From Leptasterias polaris (taxonomy: Eukaryota; Echinodermata; Asteroidea; Forcipulatida; Asteriidae), in the NCBI GenBank assembly GCA_037783415.1, contig JAZGTN010000037.1, forward strand, positions 3,410,001-3,474,000: a stretch of DNA of 64,000 bases, given 5' to 3'. The notes under the pieces were generated by a model. That model saw only the letters and a program-made list of their open reading frames with translations. It did not search any database and had not been told where the DNA came from. Positions 1-13,200 of the stretch are shown here, piece after piece; within the stretch, counting starts at the first letter, position 1; the number at the start of each line of letters is the position of its first letter. The position numbers and the translations under genes are program-made.

Positions 1-285
1 GAGGTTTGTGAATCATTTAAAGATGTTATTATTATTGTTATTAAGCTTCATCAGTTTTGTCTTTGTTCTACCTGTCTGTCCGTACTTTCTCGTTCCTGTT
101 TACGCTCTGTTTGTCTCTCCTTCAGGCATCTCACCACAAGCCTCGGCTTCTAGATGATGCCTCCATACTTTTTTAATTATCTGCCTTGTATGAAATGCCT
201 TTTTGGTTACTTCTTTAAACTAATGTTTTGGCTACCTACTGTTTGGAGATTTTTATGAAGTATAAAAATAAACGTGAGTTTTGAA

Positions 286-647
286 TTAAAGGTATTATAC
301 AGGATTGGTAGAGCTGACAAAATAATCACAGACAGTGTTCATGTTTTGTGTAATCAACCACATACATGAAATAACAAACCTGTGAAAATTTGAGCTCAAT
401 TGGTCATCGAGGTCACGAGAAAATAGTGAAAAGAGACCTCATGTGTTTTCTGTTTTTCAAACATCGAGTTTATTATCACGCGTGATAAAAACTATTGTTT
501 TACTCATTTCTCAGAAACGATAGCATTTTAGGCAGAAATATTTTAAGGAACCCTTTCTACCATTACTTACTTTAAATCATGTAAGTTATGTGTGAATCTG
601 TGAACATTTGTGTTTTTCGATCTAACCAATAGTGTACAGGCCTTTAA
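286..647. mobile_element. TTAA-flanked palindromic MITE, family 1
   Basis: It begins TTAAAGGTATTATACAGGATT and ends AATAGTGTACAGGCCTTTAA, so the ends are inverted and TTAA-flanked. Internal text (ataacaaacctgtgaaaatt, attgttttactcatttctc) is shared with the copies at 17716-18068 and 60002-61277. TTAA targets suggest piggyBac-like mobilisation. No coding capacity. Confidence 0.75.
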
Positions 648-649
648 AT

Positions 650-905
650 TTAATTATACAGGATCTGAGGAGCTGGCAAAATATTCCCAGACAGTGATCA
701 TGTTTCCCAGTGATCATATTTCCCAGTGATCCCAGTGATCATATTCCCAGACAGTGATCACCAGCTGTGACTGTGATCAACCATGTACATGAAATAAAAA
801 ACCTGGGAAAATTTTGACTTAACCCGTTGTGTGAGTCAGGAGAAAATAGTGAAAAATAATGCCCAAATTTCAGCATGTAAACACAATGTCCTTAATTGTG
901 ATGTA
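650..905. mobile_element. Second, truncated family-1 MITE copy in tandem
   Basis: Restarts with ttaattatacaggatctgag right after the previous copy and tracks its left half. It contains a local stutter of tcccagtgatcata at 700-770. Its end (cagcatgtaaacaca, gtccttaatt) recurs at 54830-54870. Confidence 0.6.
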
Positions 906-1099
906 ACAATCGAAAACAGCTGAGTAGGGTGGAGCAACTGTGCACAAAACCATCTGTTCACTGTGTAGATGCATTCACTGCATAATAACATACTTCTGAC
1001 CGGTACAGTGCAGAATTAAATCAAAACCAAGTGGATGTTATTGACTTGGGAAGATTTTAATTTTGAGGCGATGTTTTTTGTTGACCTGATTTGTTACAG

Positions 1100-1212
1100 G
1101 TGGACCGGGCAGGGCGTCCATGCCGATGACTGGTAACACGGCAACGTTTCGAGCTACTCTCTGGACCAACTTGTCTAAATTGATGGACCAGATATACGCT
1201 ACATGTGGACAG
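1100..1212 (+). CDS. COG5: COG5 exon a (first in window)
   Basis: The acceptor is ttgttacag and the donor gtaaat. The exon opens with two bases finishing a Gly codon and reads [19 protein letters not shown], matching the vertebrate STMPTPGNTAALRASFWTN segment. It ends in phase 0. Confidence 0.93.
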
Positions 1213-4200
1213 GTAAATAGGGAGAGTACGCTCTGTCAAAGTATTTCCATTTTCTGTGCATTCTTTAAATTGTTTTAGTTATTGTGGCCCGCTGGTAGAA
1301 AGAATTAGCGCTCTAAATTCCTTAGTTCTTTCAGTTCACGGAAAGTTGATTAAGCAGCCCAGTGCGTCTTTGTTGTTTTGATTGACGTGCGTGTATAGTG
1401 AAGGTTCATTTATTGTTCTGGGGTCGAGGTTGCAGTATTTCCTTATTTGGTCATGATATTTAGTGTTGGCGATTGTTAGTTGGAATGTAGGTGTGGCAAT
1501 TGAGGGAATGTTCTGTACATAGGGCAAGATTGACTGAAAGTGTTGGTCAGTATCGAACATGATTTCGACCGAGCAGGGTCGCAACTGAGTGGGGAGAGTG
1601 AGAGAGAGAAAGTGGGTCAACACCCGTAACCACCCGGCGAGTGAGTCGAGCCCTCGCAGGTTTCGGGACTGAGACTCCACCGTTTATAGAGGTAGTTCCG
1701 TGAGACAGAAAGGTCCACGATGCGTTAAGTGACCGATTTCCACCGGCGCCCACAGCCTGGAATCCAAGCCCTCCAAAGAGGCGAAATATCGTAAGTTAGA
1801 TTTTCACTACTTAATGTGGATAATTGTATTCTTGAAGTTTAAAGCAAAACAATTTTGAAAGTGTGTTTTAGTTGATGCATTACGTTTAAAATAGTGTGCT
1901 TATTGGCAAGATATTTGGACGTTTCTTGGTTAATTATTTTACTATAGATGACCGTCTAACTCCAGTCGACGATCAATGGGATTGTCTTAGTGAGCCGAGT
2001 CCTCCACTGGCTGACTATACGGAAGCTGAAGTTCAAGCGAGGGACAAACCGAGCTAGAGTGACCCAAAGAGTTGGCTGAAGCTAAGGAGTTGCCATGTGT
2101 AGATTGAGTCGCTAAAGCGAGGAACAAACCGAGCCAGAGTGACCCAAAGAGCTGCATGTTAGCCAGAAACACGGGTTTAAACCAATCATTTATTTTTGTT
2201 GCATTAACGGAATTAGTCAGTCCAATATAATTTAAGTAGTGGGAGGTCGCCACGTCAGCGACTCTCTCTAGTATAGAATTGCGACGTAATTTTAATTAAA
2301 TTTGGAAATGGCATTATCTTTGTTTGCTGAATTATAATTAAGAATCTGGAAGAAGAATATATTCAATAATAATTTGCATTTGGTTAATTATAAACTAAAC
2401 CAAGGCTGAAAGAATTGTGTTAAATTTCGCAAACTTTAATTTGTAATATTGTCTTGTACATTTCTGTACATATTATTTCCCCTTGTAAATTAAAGAACTT
2501 TGTTAAGTTCTTGTTAATTTCTAAAGAAGTGTGTACAGTTTGTCTATTTTTTTTGTGTTCATAAGATACGTATTGTCAAAACTGCTCTTATTGAAGATTA
2601 GTGTGACACGCTCATAACACCAGCTGTGACTGTAATTGCAATAATTGTAACCCTTCTGAGAGTTGTACATGTGTAGACTGGAGGGGTTAGGGTTACAGCC
2701 AGCCATAGGTTAACATTTTGCAACTTTTTCAAATCTTCTATTTTATTTTTTTTCAACCTTTTAAATGTACAAAAAAAATTAAATGTAAAGAAAAGTTTTT
2801 TTTTACACAATGTCTTTTTTTAAATGCACACTTCTATGAGTTTTAATTGTGTGCGCCATCTACTGGACAAAAAAAGGTATAAATCAACAAGCATCAAACC
2901 TAAACACTTATAAATGATTCCCACTTGACGTCACACAATGTGAAGTCAGCCATCTTTACAGGCAATGATACATTTATTTTAGAATGCAAAACTATGCGAT
3001 ATGCTTAAATACTGCATGGTGCACTTGGGAGTTCTATCAAATTCCTTGCATGATTGGTCAGTGAGTTACTTATCTGCATTGAAAAGTTAGAATGCTTGAT
3101 TCGGCCCAAAGCCAAAGGTGCCTGTAAAGATGGCATCTATTGACAGTTGCGTAAATGGGGCACGGGTGCACACCCCATTTAAATTCTGGACTTTTGAGAT
3201 TAAAAATAACTAGAGCAAAATGTAACATTTTAATTAATGTGATAACCTCAATGATGTGTTCTTAAAACTATTTTTCTATTTACAAGCAGACAGGGTATTT
3301 GTTTTTACACACAAGTCGGATTATCTTATATAAAATAGTAAATGGTATAACAAGAGCGTTGAAAAGAGTCTTGTTTATAGACAAAAGCAAACGGAATTAC
3401 GTACGTTTGTACAGTGGTGGTTTGTTGAACCAGGTGCTATGATTCTGATATTGACTTGTTCCAGGTTCAACACCTCCAGAAGGTTTTATCCAAGAAGCGA
3501 GATCCTGTCACTCATGTTTGCTTCATGGAGGAACTTCAAAAGGTAAGACTTGACGATCATGACTTCTAAAAAAAGAACATTGCACTCAAGATGAGTAAAG
3601 CTGTCCTATGTTTTGCTTGCGGTGCAACAGAACTGTTGGGATCAAGGAGAAAGTTAACACTCAGGTCACTCAAAATTATAAATTGTGAGAATGAGGTGGA
3701 ATAAGAGTCACCCCAACGAAACCATGCGCATGTCACCCAGGATCAAAGACCAGTTGCTAAAGCACGTTCGGCGTTAATAGCCAAACGCTTGTTGGCCCGC
3801 AAGCTTACACTTGCACTTACATGTATGATGTGAAACGCAATCAAGACATAGGGTACTCAAATGTAAAATATAATGATTGGTCCCCACCTGTCGGGAACAA
3901 GTTGCAGAAGTAGGAATTTGTCTACTCTTGGAACTGTTGATTTTTTAATGACTGTGACTGATCCCAATTGCCTTAACATCATGGTAAACAATCGGCGATT
4001 AACATGTTCCTGACGGGCTTAGCTCAGGTGCAGCATCATCCTGAAAAGTCAGTTGCCGACTGTTTTTGTGTCATCACAAGGTGGACCTGAGAGCGGCTTT
4101 AGGTGCAGGGCTAGGACAGAAACAGGAACTTCAAGAAAATGACTATTTGAAAATCACCTCTCACAGTTTTTGAAAATAGACCCCTTGCATATGATGTCAC

Positions 4201-7200
4201 AAGCTCAAATTATTTTTTTATTTATTTTTTTATTTTTTTTATTTTATTACACTTCACACTGGCAAAACACTAAAAGGAATGAATAGATATAATCCTAAAA
4301 ATAAAACTATGACTGGGAATATAAAAATAGGTACAAATATTTAAAATTGTATAAAAACCGAGCCAGTGAGTGGCAAGGAGGAACAGGTGACCAGCACCTC
4401 TACAAGGCCGTCCTTCAATAAAAATTGTCAACAAGTACCCCGCCCACTAAAAAAACAACAACAAAAAAACAAAAAAAAAAACAAAAAAAACCGCGTTCAG
4501 GCTAAACAGACAATCACATAAATTGCCCCCTCGTTGAGCTCACTGAGGTCAAAATTGTGCGTGGCGTATATATGCACTTGCACGTTTCCATTGTTTGACT
4601 CATTGTTCATTGTTCTCTCTATTTGCCCTTTTGTCATCATCATTTTTTGTACATTGCTATTCTGTATGTTGTAGGGCTTGGTCTTTTTTTTTTCCCCGCT
4701 TTGTTGTTTCTGTTTTGGTTTTACAGTTCTTAGATTTGCCTTGTATTTTTTGTTCTTGTATTGTTGAGGTAGAATAAATAATAATAAAGAATAATAATAG
4801 TGATGGCGGCCTATATGCAAGGCATTGTTGATTCTGAATATTCTTGTTTTCGTTCAGGAAGGGCAGACAGACATCATGATGTCATTTTGGAAATGTCTGA
4901 CAGACACACTGAAAGGAGAGTTTGCTGAAATAGCCAATGGTAAGTTGTTTTTTGGTGGTGTTGTTTGAGATATTTGATGTATTTTTTATTTTTTTTGTAT
5001 TGAAATCTATGATTTGTGTTATACATTAACTTCAAGTGTTATACAATTTGTTATACGGGGAAAAACTCCCCACAGCCTGCTGTGTTTTAGAGTAGATGTC
5101 TGATCCACTGGAAGAGTCTGCTTGCCCTGGGGACAGGTGGCCAGCTCAAATCCAGTTGGACTAGGACACTGTGTGTTCAGTGCTTGCCAAGCCCTGTGAA
5201 GAAAAATTCTTTGGGCATCTTTGGTGGGATTCGAGCTCTGGCAAGCTGTTCAATTGTTGAGTAGATGTCAGGTCTGATTAATTGGAAAAGTCGACTTGCC
5301 TCTGGGGACAGGTGGTCAGCTCAAAACCAGTTGGACTTTGATGCTCGATGTTTTCCAAGCCATGGAGGGAAAAACTCCTGAGGAATATTGTTTTGGTTTC
5401 GAGCTCCGGCAACCTGTTCCATTGTTGAGTACTTTTTTGATCTACTAAAAGAGTCTACTCCCTCTGGAGACAGGTGGTCAGCCCAAAACCAGCTGGACTG
5501 GGACACTGTCAAGCCCTGTGGGGGAAAACTTGACAGGCATCTTGTGTAGGAGTGCAGCTCAAGCAACCTGTTCCATTGTTGAGTATTTTTCTGATCCACT
5601 GGAAGAGTCTGCTTGCCCTGGAGACAAGTGGCCAGCCCAAAACCAGCCGGACTAGGACACTGTATGCTCAGTGGACAAGTGGCCAGCCCAAAACCAGCCG
5701 GACTAGGACACTGTATGCTCAGTGGACAAGTGGCCAGCCCAAAACCAGCCGGACTAGGACACTGTATGCTCAGTGGACAAGTGGCCAGCCCAAAACCAGC
5801 CGGACTAGGACACTGTATGCTCAGTGGACAAGTGGCCAGCCCAAAACCAGCCGGACTAGGACACTGTATGCTCAGTGGACAAGTGGCCAGCCCAAAACCA
5901 GCCGGACTAGGACACTGTATGCTCAGTGTATTCCAAACCCTCCCGGGGGAAACTCCACGGAATCTTGGTTGGGATTTAAACCCTCAACCTGCTGCATTCT
6001 TGATTCACTGTAAGAGGCGGCTTACCCGGGGACAGGGGAACCAGCCCACGTCAAGCTTGAATTGAGCTTCATATATTAATCTCTCCTAAACCATCTACCG
6101 TATATGAAACATTAAAATTAAAAATATAAATTCTGATTTACTCACAGCATCAACGTTTATAAGGCAAGCTTTCGAGGGGGAGTATCCAAAACTCCTGCGT
6201 CTTTTCAATGAGCTGTGGAAACGTCTACAGCAGTTCAGCCTAACTGCCCCCTCAGCCAGCGGGGATACTTCGTTTCTAGCCTCACCAAAGGCTCAAACCT
6301 TCACAGAGGCCGAGAGTGAAGGATACAGGTGGGTGTTAAGGGACTATCTGACATGTCTGATCACTGTTCTTTTCTACATTATGTTTTTAAAACTTCAGGG
6401 ATAATTTTGAAAAAAAATCTGTTTGGAACACTGTTAATTCCTTTGAAAAGCTGTGACTTTTTAAATAAAGAACTATTTGTGTCCCTGTTGAGAACTCTGT
6501 TGTATTCCTGTTTAGAACTATGTTGTATCTCTGTCCTGAACTCAGTTGTATTGTTATTTAGAGCAATGTTGTATCCCAGTTAAGAACTCTGTTATATCCC
6601 TGTTTAAAACCTGTTGTATCTCTGTCTACATTGTAGAACTCTGGTGTATCCCTGTTTAAAACTCTTTTTTATCCCTGTTTAGAACTCTTTTATATACCTG
6701 TTAAGAACTGTTTTGTATCTCTGTTAAGAACTCTGTTGTATCCCTGTCTAGAACTATGTTGTATCCCTGTCTAGATCTATGTTGTATCCCTGTCTAGAAC
6801 TCTGTTGTAATCCTGCCTAAAATTATGTTGTATCCCTGTTCAAAACTCTCTTGTATCCCTGTCTAGAACTATTTGTATCCCTGTCAAGAACTATGTTGTA
6901 TCCCTGTTTAAAATTCTGTTTTATCCCTGTTAAGAACTCTTTTATGTACCTGTTAAGAACTGCTTTGTATCCCTGTTAAGAACTCTGTTGTATACCTGTT
7001 AAAAATCCTGTTTTGAAACACTGATGATCAAATATAAGTGAGCAAAGACAAAAGTCAACCATGAGATCCACTTTTTCTGTGTAATAACATCATTTTAATG
7101 ACGTCATTTTTGGACTAACCCTATTTTTCTCTTCTTCAAAACCGTTTTGAATGATTAGTTCAGAGAAGGCATTGAAGGAGTCCTTATCGACCTTTGAGAA

Positions 7201-10200
7201 TGCATACTTGACGAGGTCGTTGTCTCGTCTCTTCGATCCGATCAATCTGGTGTTCCCCAGCGGAGCCTCTAGCCCACCATCAGACGATGAAGTTGAGAGT
7301 ATCGTCAAATCGATATCCAGGTATAAATTCAATTACCCAGTATAACTCCAAAACCATCTACAGATTCTTATTTTTTAATTTGAAGAAATTCAAGATCACA
7401 ATTCATTGACAAACGCAGACTTATTGTAAAATGATGGAAGTTGGATAGACCACATCCTCAATACAGTTTTGTTTGGAGATCGACCTAAACTTACTACAAA
7501 AAAAAACAGAAAAGGGAGACTTAAATTTGTTGGACATTGCAAGAGAAGTACAAATCAAGTGGTGTCAGATTTGGTGCTTTGGCAACCAACACATGGAAAG
7601 AGGAGCAGAGGAAGGCCAAACAAAACATACATCAACCAACTATGTGAAGACTCCAACCTGACATGTGAGGACATAGGCAACTGCATGCTGAACAGGAATA
7701 TTTGGAAAGCCATCACAAATGTCCGTTGGAAGCCGTTGGAATGAATTAACTAATAGTATTGTAGAATATAAGTTACTTCCCCTGGTGTTTTGGGGCAGAA
7801 ATTGAAAGTTCATAATCTGTTTACCGCTAACCACTACTTTTGTCTGCTTTTAGTTCTTTCATTGTCTCATTTGTTCGTATTTATAAATTAATTTTATGAC
7901 TTGTTTTTTCATATTCATTGTTTAATGTTAAGCTTCTCATATTTTGGTAATTTCTTTTAATTAAAAAATTTTCTTTTCAGTAAGGTCTTATCCTTGACCT
8001 TGTTTATAAAGATTTGTTTACTTTTACTCAACTCTGCATTGACTTGAGTGCCTTTGAAGGCGGATTTTTGAGCTAAAAACCGTTTTTGTCATAATAGTTA
8101 CTATTTTTGATGTCACCATTACTCATGTTTATACCTATCTGTCATTGCAAAATGTTGGTCTCTTTTTAGAACAATGCCACGAAGGGTTACAATTGTTGAG
8201 CAGTAACCCTTATGTTATAGATTTATATTCTATGTCATCATGGTAACATTGGGTATTTTTTATATATATATTTGTTTTAATGCAGTGAGTTGAACGTGGC
8301 CAGCGTGGACGTTGGATTGAGTTTATTAGTTGCACGTAATGTGGCCAAAACAGTGAAGCTGTACTCGGCAAAGTGTGAACAACTGGTAAATATTGTTGTA
8401 TTCAATGTAATAGAAACAAAAAACCTGTTAGTTACATTATTAATGCGTGCTTGTCGAGGTCGTTGTCTCGTTTCTTTGATCCCACCAATATGGTTTTCCC
8501 TAGTGGCCCTCTAGCCCTCCATCTGTTGATCCCTGAGAGTGTGTCGTGGCGCAACAGACTCAAGCTCTGTGCTGGTTCAAGTCCCAGTCTTGACATTTGT
8601 GTCCTTATAAGCAAGACACTTAACCATTTTGCTACGTCCTTCGGATGGGATGTAAAGCCATTGGTCCTGTGTGTTGTGTAATGCACGTCACAGAACCCAG
8701 TTACACTTATCGGTAACTTTAGGGGTTTGCCCCGGTGTTTCTGGCAGTGGCTGCTGAGTGCGCCGCAGCACCTTGTAAACCCTTATAAAGTGCAGCATAA
8801 ATGGGTCACATGATTCATTATCTTCAAAACCTGTCTGTAAATGTGTTTCTCGTTGTTGAAGCACCTTGAGCACCTAGAGCACCTAATTGGACGATACAAG
8901 CACAAACATTATAATTGTTAATTTGAATGAAATAAATTTGGGGAAAAATATGTGAAGGGGGTCGCAGCAGGTATCTTTTCTGTTTATTTTTTTTTTTATA
9001 TTAAAAACCAACTTTGAAATTGCATATTGGCCAAGTCAGTATGACACAAATGCTTTAAACTCACTGTCCTTTCTTACTCTCAGCTCTCCACAGATGGTGA
9101 CGCCACCCAGGTCATAGCGTCACCGACATCGGGGCAGATGCGTAACGTCGCGTTGGTGAACTCGCTATTCCACTTCCATCAGGCGGTGTGCAAGGTTGTG
9201 GACAGTATGACCAACTTCCCAGGCCAAGCCGTCCAAGTTGTGCAGCTTGCTCTCCAGGTATTGGTGGTATTTGATTCGATTTCATTTCAGTTGGAAATTG
9301 TTTACTTAACTCTTTCAGTGCCCGCTATTGTTTTGCATTTTGAACCTAAAATGCCCAGCTTTTTAAGGTTTGTCGTAATTCTGTATATATGCCCAAAAAA
9401 AAGTATTTTTCATCTAACAAAATGTATCTTGCTGATTTGTGTTTCCTTGGTCCATCCCAGAGTCAATGCCCCCTCGTGATTAGCATGTGTATTATGAGTC
9501 GTACATGTACAATTGATGACACTTTTTTAGTATAAAAAAGATTGTACATGCCTGATAATTGCGCTTTTGGAATACATAAAATAGATCGTACACTTATGAC
9601 CTTGGAACTGAAAGAGTTAATCAATTGTGTTCACAGCTACTGGCCAGTCTGAAACAGTTATTTAACATCTATAAAATTGTTGTGGTACCCACGGCTATAA
9701 TATAGGATTGGGAATTGCCTCTAGCTACCGGGTAATCTTGGTTGCCTAGTGGTAAGAATGGCAAAGGTCCTCAGTTCAAATCCCATTCCGATGCGGAATT
9801 AGAAGAGCTCGTCCGTACAGAGTGGGGACTTGAATGTTTCTTTAGTTCCTTTAAAAGTAATTCCACAGGTGTTGCTATCCTTCTTAACAATAATTTTGAG
9901 TTTAAAATATGCATGCAGATTTTTATTTCAAAGGACTCGGGGGGGAAAATTACCGAGTATGCAGTGCTTTACACACATTGGTGTTTGGATAAAACCAAAT
10001 GATATAACATCTATCAAAGTTACATAGGGTTTTCAGGTTGACATAGTGGTTTCTTCCCTGCTAGGGTTATGCATCCTATGTTTATTTTCCTAAAAGTTCG
10101 AACGGAACTTGTGACTTCATCTATTAACCCTCTTGCTGTCTGACCATTCAATACCATTCACTGTGGTTTTGAATGATAGATAAGCTATGCCAGCCTTGCA

Positions 10201-13200
10201 ATATGATACCATGAGGGAATGCATGTACACAGTACACAGTTAGTTCTGTGCACAGTTGTGCCACCATACACAACTTTGGCAGTTGAATGGTTTCAAATGG
10301 TTGGTCAACTCACTTGAAAATGTTGCAAACAGTAGGAGGGTTAAAACGTTTAATCGTTATCAATTCCAATCCAAATAAAGTGAATCCATTTCAGTGAAGA
10401 CAATAAAGACATGTTTATGTTATGTTAGGGGCTTATGTGCTCATTCATAAACATGACTATTTAGATTGTGGCAATCGAAATAAGTAACAGTAATTTTATC
10501 CAAACAGGTATCTTTTGGGTTGCAGTGTTAGTCACTTTTCAGGATCCCTTGGTTTCATTCCTAGAAAAAAAACTTACAACAATAATGACACTTCTGTCTT
10601 TCTAGGATGTAGTAGCGTTAATGAGCAACGCCATCAAGCCGATATTGAGTTCCATCTTTGATTCCATCGAGGCTATTATTCTTACAATGCACAATGAAGA
10701 CTTCAAGGGGTGAGTCTTGTCTTAAGCCTTGTCTTGCTGTTCACCCTTTGCACAGATCCGCCGTGTGCGTGTAGAGCCTCAACTTCGTGCTTCATTTGTA
10801 TTGTATTTATGTATCTGTTTGGATGAAAGTGTCATTACATTACTGTGACTATACAGAGTTATATAATGCTTCTATTCACTGTTGTCTCAAAGTAGAGGCT
10901 CTACATGCAAATGGCTAACCATGCAAAGTGCGAATGGCTGTGGCTGCAGCTTGTGTATCATCATTTTAGAATAGACCCCTTACATATGACGTCACAAACT
11001 CAAACAGCACCCTCACTGAGGTCAAAAGAAGATCTATCAGTGACTGACAGTTGTGTGTGGTGTGTATGCGCTTGTAAGTTTCCATTGTTTTGACCTCAGC
11101 AAATTTTTGCAGTTATCTAGCTGTAGCTGAGACAGTTATTTCAGACACGGCCATATATGATTTCCATACAAATGAACAGTTGCGAACCAGTGTGAGACTT
11201 TTTTGGACACTAGATGGGAGCAGACTTACCAGGACAATCCATTGTTCTTGGAAATATGCGCGTGCTCAAAACTACATAAGTAATAGAAATGTAACTGGTA
11301 CATGTAGGTCCACTGCCACCTAGCATGCCAGAGTCTCCAGTTGACTGTGGACATTGACTCAAACTTGACACAAACGACTAAGAACTCTGACTCAACTCGA
11401 CCCAAATAACTCAGGACACAGGGTTAACAGTGAGGACTTGGACTCAAGAAATAAGAACTCGAATACAAGACTACAGGATAAAGATAAATGAATCAAATCC
11501 TAATCTCAGCATTTGGAATGTCTTTGATTTCAGAGGTCCAGTAAGTGGAACGAGTAAAGACGCTGTTGATTCTCCCTGCTCGTTGTACATGAGGGAACTG
11601 CAAGGTTTCATTGCAAGGGCACAAACTGACTACCTGTCATCGTTTAGGTGTGTAGACTTCATCATTGACAGGTAAGACAGTAATTATAAATAACCTTTTA
11701 GTTTAACCCTTTAGAGACCATAGCGGCCACAAGCGGCTTGTACCAAAATGCCCACCATAGCGGCCGCAAAATTTGACCTTCTATTCACATAAAGAGGTCA
11801 AAGTAAAGGTCATGGCCACATAATATGAAATTTTCCGATGTAGTATGTTGACATAGTATCCAAATTTCTAAACAAAGAGTACAAAAAGTACGGCATAACT
11901 GTTACATTTTGTTTTGCTAGAATTACCCCAAAGAGATGTTTTCTCATTTCCAATGCAGAATTTTTACCTTCCTATAATGATTTATGAAAAGCCGAAAACC
12001 GATCAAACTTTCAAATTCTCGATACGCAATTTTGCACATTAGTTGCTTACGTCCTTTCTCTTGTAACTTTTTGTTTTGCCTTCTGCTGGTGATTTACGAT
12101 GCATTTACATACTGGAAAAAAAGGGTAGGGCATCCAAGTTCAAACCACAAATTGGCAGAGACTGGAAACTCAGTCCCCCTATGCTCAGTATTGGGCCCCA
12201 ATTTCATGAAGCTGCCTGAGCAGAAAATATTGCTGAACAATTCTCTGCTTAGCAGAAATAAGCAGGATACCAGTCATGTGACATGTGACATGGTGCTTCG
12301 GCTGGTAACCTTATTCTGGTAAGCAAATATTTTGCTGTGCTTTTAAGCCACGTTTTGTGCTTAAGCAGCTCGATTAAATTGGGCCCTGCATAGAGCTGCT
12401 AAAACACAAAAAGTAGCTCAGCAGAACAACATTTTGCTTACCAGAATAAAGTTACCAGCCATACTACCATGTCACATTTGCAATTTGCGACTGGTATTCT
12501 GCTCATTTCTGCTAAGCATAACAATTGTTAAGCAATATTCTCTGCTTAAGAAGCTCTATGAAAATGGGCCCTGGGTTCATTTTCATAAAGCATGTAAGCA
12601 CAACAATTTGCTAAGCACAGAAAAATGTTGCTGAACAGAAACTGGTTATCAGACAAAATTCCATAAAGTTGACATTGTTTTGACTGGTGCCCCACTTGTT
12701 TTTTGCTTAGCATAGAAATTTCCTAAGCAGTATTTGTTTGCTTAACAGCTTTATGAAATTGGGCCCTGATGTGAGATTGAAACCTGAATCCTTCAACAAA
12801 CAAAACAATGATTTCGGTTTTGTTTTGTGTTTTTGTTTTTGTTTTTTTACACAGTGTACACCCTATGGCGTGTGAAGCCATTGAGTTGTTTGTCCGTCAT
12901 GCCAGCCTCATACGCCCTCTTGGCGAGGGAGGGAAGATGCGTCTTGCAGCAGATTTCGCACAAGTGGGTTTCCATTTTTCTATTACATTTTAATCTTTGG
13001 TGCTTATAAACTCTCTTCATAATTTCTGCATTTTTTAGTAGGATTACTCCAAAGTTTTAACATGTGTAACTTGTATGTTTTTTTTTTATCGTACCGATTA
13101 ATAAACCACTAGGAAAACTGACTGGGTAAATTTTTAATATTAATTATGAGTTGAAAAATTAACTGGAGAGGGAATTGAACCTGCAACCTCACTATTAACT

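Noticed and set aside
1336..1680. 114-residue minus-strand frame in a COG5 intron
   Set aside because: No recognisable domain and a composition like a retroelement relic; left as unidentified intron sequence.
5552..6065. Two overlapping ~150-residue open frames
   Set aside because: They exist only because the 51-bp repeat is a multiple of three; no splice context or family similarity.
7469..7744. Candidate novel small gene (91 residues)
   Set aside because: The translation is the conserved tail of a non-LTR retrotransposon protein.
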